Below, one piece after another: positions 61,294 through 64,000 of a stretch of 64,000 bases of DNA (position 1 is its first letter; the number at the start of each line of letters is the position of its first letter). Source of the stretch: Bacillota bacterium. GTDB taxonomy: Bacteria > Bacillota_I > Bacilli_A > Acholeplasmatales > Acholeplasmataceae. Under the pieces are notes generated by a model that saw only the letters and a program-made list of their open reading frames with translations, was not told the DNA's origin and did no database searches. A program made the translations under genes and the position numbers. The DNA lies in assembly GCA_018817915.1 (NCBI GenBank), contig JAHISX010000012.1, positions 62,001 to 126,000 of the forward strand, given 5' to 3'.

Positions 61294-62826
61294 TTAAAAT
61301 TGTTTTTTAATTGCTGATAGATAGGCTTGGCATTCGATAAAGACATTGCGTCCAAATAAACGGTCTAATAAAGCAGATAAATCATTGATCTCATTTTGCA
61401 AAAATGGTAAATTTAAACTTTCAAATTTTCTAAATATTTTTCTAGCTACCATATAATCAAGTGCTTCATATTCTGTACCACCACATGCAATGTATGCAGG
61501 TACAAATGAACGAATCTGTTTCATAATACGATTACCAAAGGTAACTTTGAAATTTGTTGTAATAAATGTATCAAGTTTTTCTAAATTCTCCAATGCTTTA
61601 AGACTAATCGCATGATCATGATTAGCTTGTCTAAATAAGTCCTGAAGATAATCAAAACTAATGGTAACACCCTCAGTTTGTGGTGCATCGATGTAAGCAG
61701 CTTTTGCATTGATTTCAATCGGAGTTGCACGGTCATAAACTTTGTCTGTAATGGTAAATGTTGAATCATCCTTATTTGCTGTTCCAATAAACCAAACGTT
61801 TTGTGGTAATAAAATCTTGCCATTAATTAGATTTTTAGGGTCCCCAGGTTCATCATCAGGAACGACATCTACAAACCATACATCAGGATCAGGCATTTCA
61901 AGTAATGATAAAAATTCTGCAAAATAATATTCAACACGTGCTAAGTTCATTTCATCTAAGACAATAATACAAACATCATCTCTATAGGTTGTTTCATAAA
62001 CAGCCTTCAAAAAATCTGTTTCATTAAATTTTTTAGTAAATTCGTTTAAATAACCAACCATTTCAGCACGATCACGCCATGATGGTTGAACTGCAATAAT
62101 ACTTGAATCATGTCCAAAGAATTTCCCCATTGCATAAGGAAGTGAGGTTTTCCCGGTACCAGATATACCTTCTAAAATCATTGTTTTAGATGTTGCCATA
62201 CCGGCAAAGAAAGCAGATATGATCTTTCTATCGTAGAATAAACCCAATTTTGAAGCTGAGAAATTGATAAAACGTTTAACTAATGCATTCAAACTGATCA
62301 TATCTTCATCACGCATATGCACAGCTGTAACTGTGTTTTCATAATCTCTATCTACTTGAATCAGTTTAACAAATCGAGATGGACCAGCATAATCTTCTTT
62401 ATCATCTTTGTCCTTACGAAGATCTTGAGGTTCAGAACCAAGATTTGTGCCACCGACTGTAAGTGCAAGAATTTTATTCTTTTCATCAATTAATTCAATG
62501 GTTTTTTGATTTAAGAAAGTAATTTCTTCTAATAGTTCATCTTTTTCAATTTCTGATTTTGAAAATTTAACGTATCGACGAATCAGTTGATAAAGTTTAA
62601 GAACGATGAAAATGATGAAGGCTACATTAATTAAGATAACAATAAAAGCCATCACCCAGTCGAGTAATAGGAATTTTGAACTTGCTTCATTAAATTCATT
62701 AAAATAAACACCAACTTCATTAAAAAACAAATCGGCGAACGCTCCAAATATTTGTTTGAAAAAGTCACCGATATTCGCAAAAAATTCTCTAATGAAGTTA
62801 ATATAGTATCGAGCAAACTCTACCAT
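61294..62826 (-). CDS. Membrane-anchored McrB-type AAA+ ATPase
   Basis: N-terminal TM (DWVMAFIVILINVAFIIFIVLKL); Walker A LEGISGTGKTSL; Walker B IIVLDEMNLARVEYYFAEFLSLLE; NVWFIGTANKDDSTFTITDKVYDRA. Confidence 0.88.
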   Translation of the reverse strand: MVEFARYYINFIREFFANIGDFFKQIFGAFADLFFNEVGVYFNEFNEASSKFLLLDWVMAFIVILINVAFIIFIVLKLYQLIRRYVKFSKSEIEKDELLEEITFLNQKTIELIDEKNKILALTVGGTNLGSEPQDLRKDKDDKEDYAGPSRFVKLIQVDRDYENTVTAVHMRDEDMISLNALVKRFINFSASKLGLFYDRKIISAFFAGMATSKTMILEGISGTGKTSLPYAMGKFFGHDSSIIAVQPSWRDRAEMVGYLNEFTKKFNETDFLKAVYETTYRDDVCIIVLDEMNLARVEYYFAEFLSLLEMPDPDVWFVDVVPDDEPGDPKNLINGKILLPQNVWFIGTANKDDSTFTITDKVYDRATPIEINAKAAYIDAPQTEGVTISFDYLQDLFRQANHDHAISLKALENLEKLDTFITTNFKVTFGNRIMKQIRSFVPAYIACGGTEYEALDYMVARKIFRKFESLNLPFLQNEINDLSALLDRLFGRNVFIECQAYLSAIKKQF

Positions 62827-62859
62827 ATACTCTCCTTATGAATCTTATACACTATTAGA

Positions 62860-63558
62860 TTATAGATCTGATTCTTTTTTATTCTTCATTTCTTCTAGAA
62901 TTTGAGCACGTAGCTTTTCTTTTTCTGCTTCAAGATCTACGATTGTCTTTTCTTTTTCAATTGCAAACTTTTCTTCCATTTTAGATTTATTTAAAGCTAA
63001 AAGGTTTCTTGCTAAGACAATACCTTCAAAAACTAATATAATGACAACTGGTAATATAACAAATAGTGCAAAACCTGTTGGTGATTGCAAATAATCAAGT
63101 GCCGTACCAGCACCAGTCCATTTTGAAAGATACAACGCTTTTGCATCTGCTAAACGAATCGGTTGATCTGATCCAGGTGTATTATCACCTTGTGTAACTA
63201 AATATGTATTACCTTCATTTACAAAAATTTCAATAATTCTATGCGTGTTAAAAGCTTTAAGTGTTAAATCATAATACGTAATAATATCTCCAACAACGAG
63301 ATCTTGTCTACTTTCATCATCAAGCATCTTGACAAAAACGACATCTCCCTTTTCAAATGAATCTTCTAGATCACCTGACATGGATTCTGATTGTACTGCT
63401 AAAAATCCTCTACCAAAAATATTTGCTATGTCATTTTCCTTCTTGACTTGAATGTTAGCTAATGAAAAAACTAAAAGCAAAACAATCACAATGTAAAATA
63501 TGGTGTTAACTGATATGTTTATGATTTTTTTCGCTAACGTCTTTTTTGACTTTTCCAT
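62860..63558 (-). CDS. SipW-like (ER-type, S26B) signal peptidase I, paralog 2
   Basis: AVQSESMSGDLEDSFEKGDVVFV, NTHRIIEI, LVTQGDNTPGSDQ; C-terminal TM and long charged tail. Confidence 0.88.
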   Translation of the reverse strand: MEKSKKTLAKKIINISVNTIFYIVIVLLLVFSLANIQVKKENDIANIFGRGFLAVQSESMSGDLEDSFEKGDVVFVKMLDDESRQDLVVGDIITYYDLTLKAFNTHRIIEIFVNEGNTYLVTQGDNTPGSDQPIRLADAKALYLSKWTGAGTALDYLQSPTGFALFVILPVVIILVFEGIVLARNLLALNKSKMEEKFAIEKEKTIVDLEAEKEKLRAQILEEMKNKKESDL

Positions 63559-63636
63559 AATAACTCCCTTAATTTAATGTATACATAAAATATTATACTA
63601 TTAGTATACACTAAAACATTCAATTCAAAGATGGAC

Positions 63637-63669
63637 GGTAAGTGCATTTTTCAACAAAATGCACTTACC
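63637..63669. repeat. 14-bp perfect inverted repeat (hairpin) without U tract
   Basis: GGTAAGTGCATTTT-TCAAC-AAAATGCACTTACC, in the intergenic region between the TasA-like gene and signal peptidase paralog 2. Confidence 0.85.
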
Positions 63670-63709
63670 TGACTAGAATTGCGTTTTTTAGTACGTGAAC
63701 TATATGCTA

Positions 63710-64000
63710 TTAAGCAGCAGTTCCGAAGAATGTGAAACTTGCAGTGATCATTCTACCAAGAATTGAGTTATATGCATCTGCATCCCAACCTTCAACCCAA
63801 ACTCTTAATGTAACTTGACCCCAATGAGATGTACCATAAGTAGTATCTGCAGTTAAGTCAATAATGCGTTGTGCATTTGTAGTACCATCAATCGCTGTAA
63901 CTGTTGGAGCAACGACTACTGCAGCTGTACCTGGGATTAATGCGCCAGTCTTAGCATAGTAATAGTTATATGATCCTGCAGCACCTGTACCACCAGCACT
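63710..64000 (-). CDS. SipW-dependent/TasA-like secreted protein, C-terminal part only (5' end off right edge)
   Basis: Own translation of minus strand: ...SAGGTGAAGSYNYYYAKTGALIPGTAAVVVAPTVTAIDGTTNAQRIIDLTADTTYGTSHWGQVTLRVWVEGWDAEAYNSILGRMITASFTFFGTAA*; RVWVEGWDAEAYNS-type ending. Confidence 0.7.
   Translation of the reverse strand, partial: SAGGTGAAGSYNYYYAKTGALIPGTAAVVVAPTVTAIDGTTNAQRIIDLTADTTYGTSHWGQVTLRVWVEGWDADAYNSILGRMITASFTFFGTAA

Noticed and set aside
59413-62826. Classical McrBC restriction/defence system
   Set aside because: The AAA+ protein has a TM anchor instead of a DNA-binding domain, the partner shows no PD-(D/E)xK motif, and neighbours are signal peptidases and exported proteins. 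Kept as homology only.
1-64000. UGA=Trp recoding as in Mycoplasma/Spiroplasma
   Set aside because: TGA terminates glgA and ispH at the expected ends, and recognised proteins use TGG for Trp; standard/bacterial code fits.
1-64000. CRISPR array, transposase/IS element, prophage or rRNA operon
   Set aside because: No regularly spaced direct repeats, transposase motifs, phage structural genes or rRNA sequence were recognised.

Overview
This 64 kb AT-rich window looks like an Acholeplasma-type Mollicute chromosome. TGA is used as a stop (e.g. glgA, ispH), so the standard/bacterial code applies. About 1-49 kb is mostly ordinary housekeeping sequence: pncB, ackA, argS, purB, purA, glgA, nfo, ispH, dinB, a nusB-xseA-xseB-dxs-tlyA-recN operon, potABCD, a TetR-controlled ABC exporter, and one tRNA-Leu(CAA). 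The most interesting region is the minus-strand cluster at about 49.5-64 kb. It encodes two SipW-like (ER-type, Ser/His) signal peptidases flanking a membrane-anchored McrB-type AAA+ ATPase and a DUF2357/McrC-like protein that shows no visible nuclease domain and ends in a coiled coil. These are followed by two small SipW-dependent (TasA/camelysin-like) secreted proteins and a 2494-aa GLUG-repeat surface protein; another TasA-like protein is truncated at the right edge. The secreted-cargo part has its own consensus promoter and a leader that matches a c-di-GMP-I (GEMM) riboswitch overlapping an intrinsic terminator, arranged as an ON switch. A membrane GGDEF diguanylate cyclase sits elsewhere in the window. 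I propose this as a candidate undescribed c-di-GMP-controlled surface-protein assembly/secretion system in which McrBC-like parts are used for something other than restriction. All functional claims are inference from sequence reading; no database search was run.
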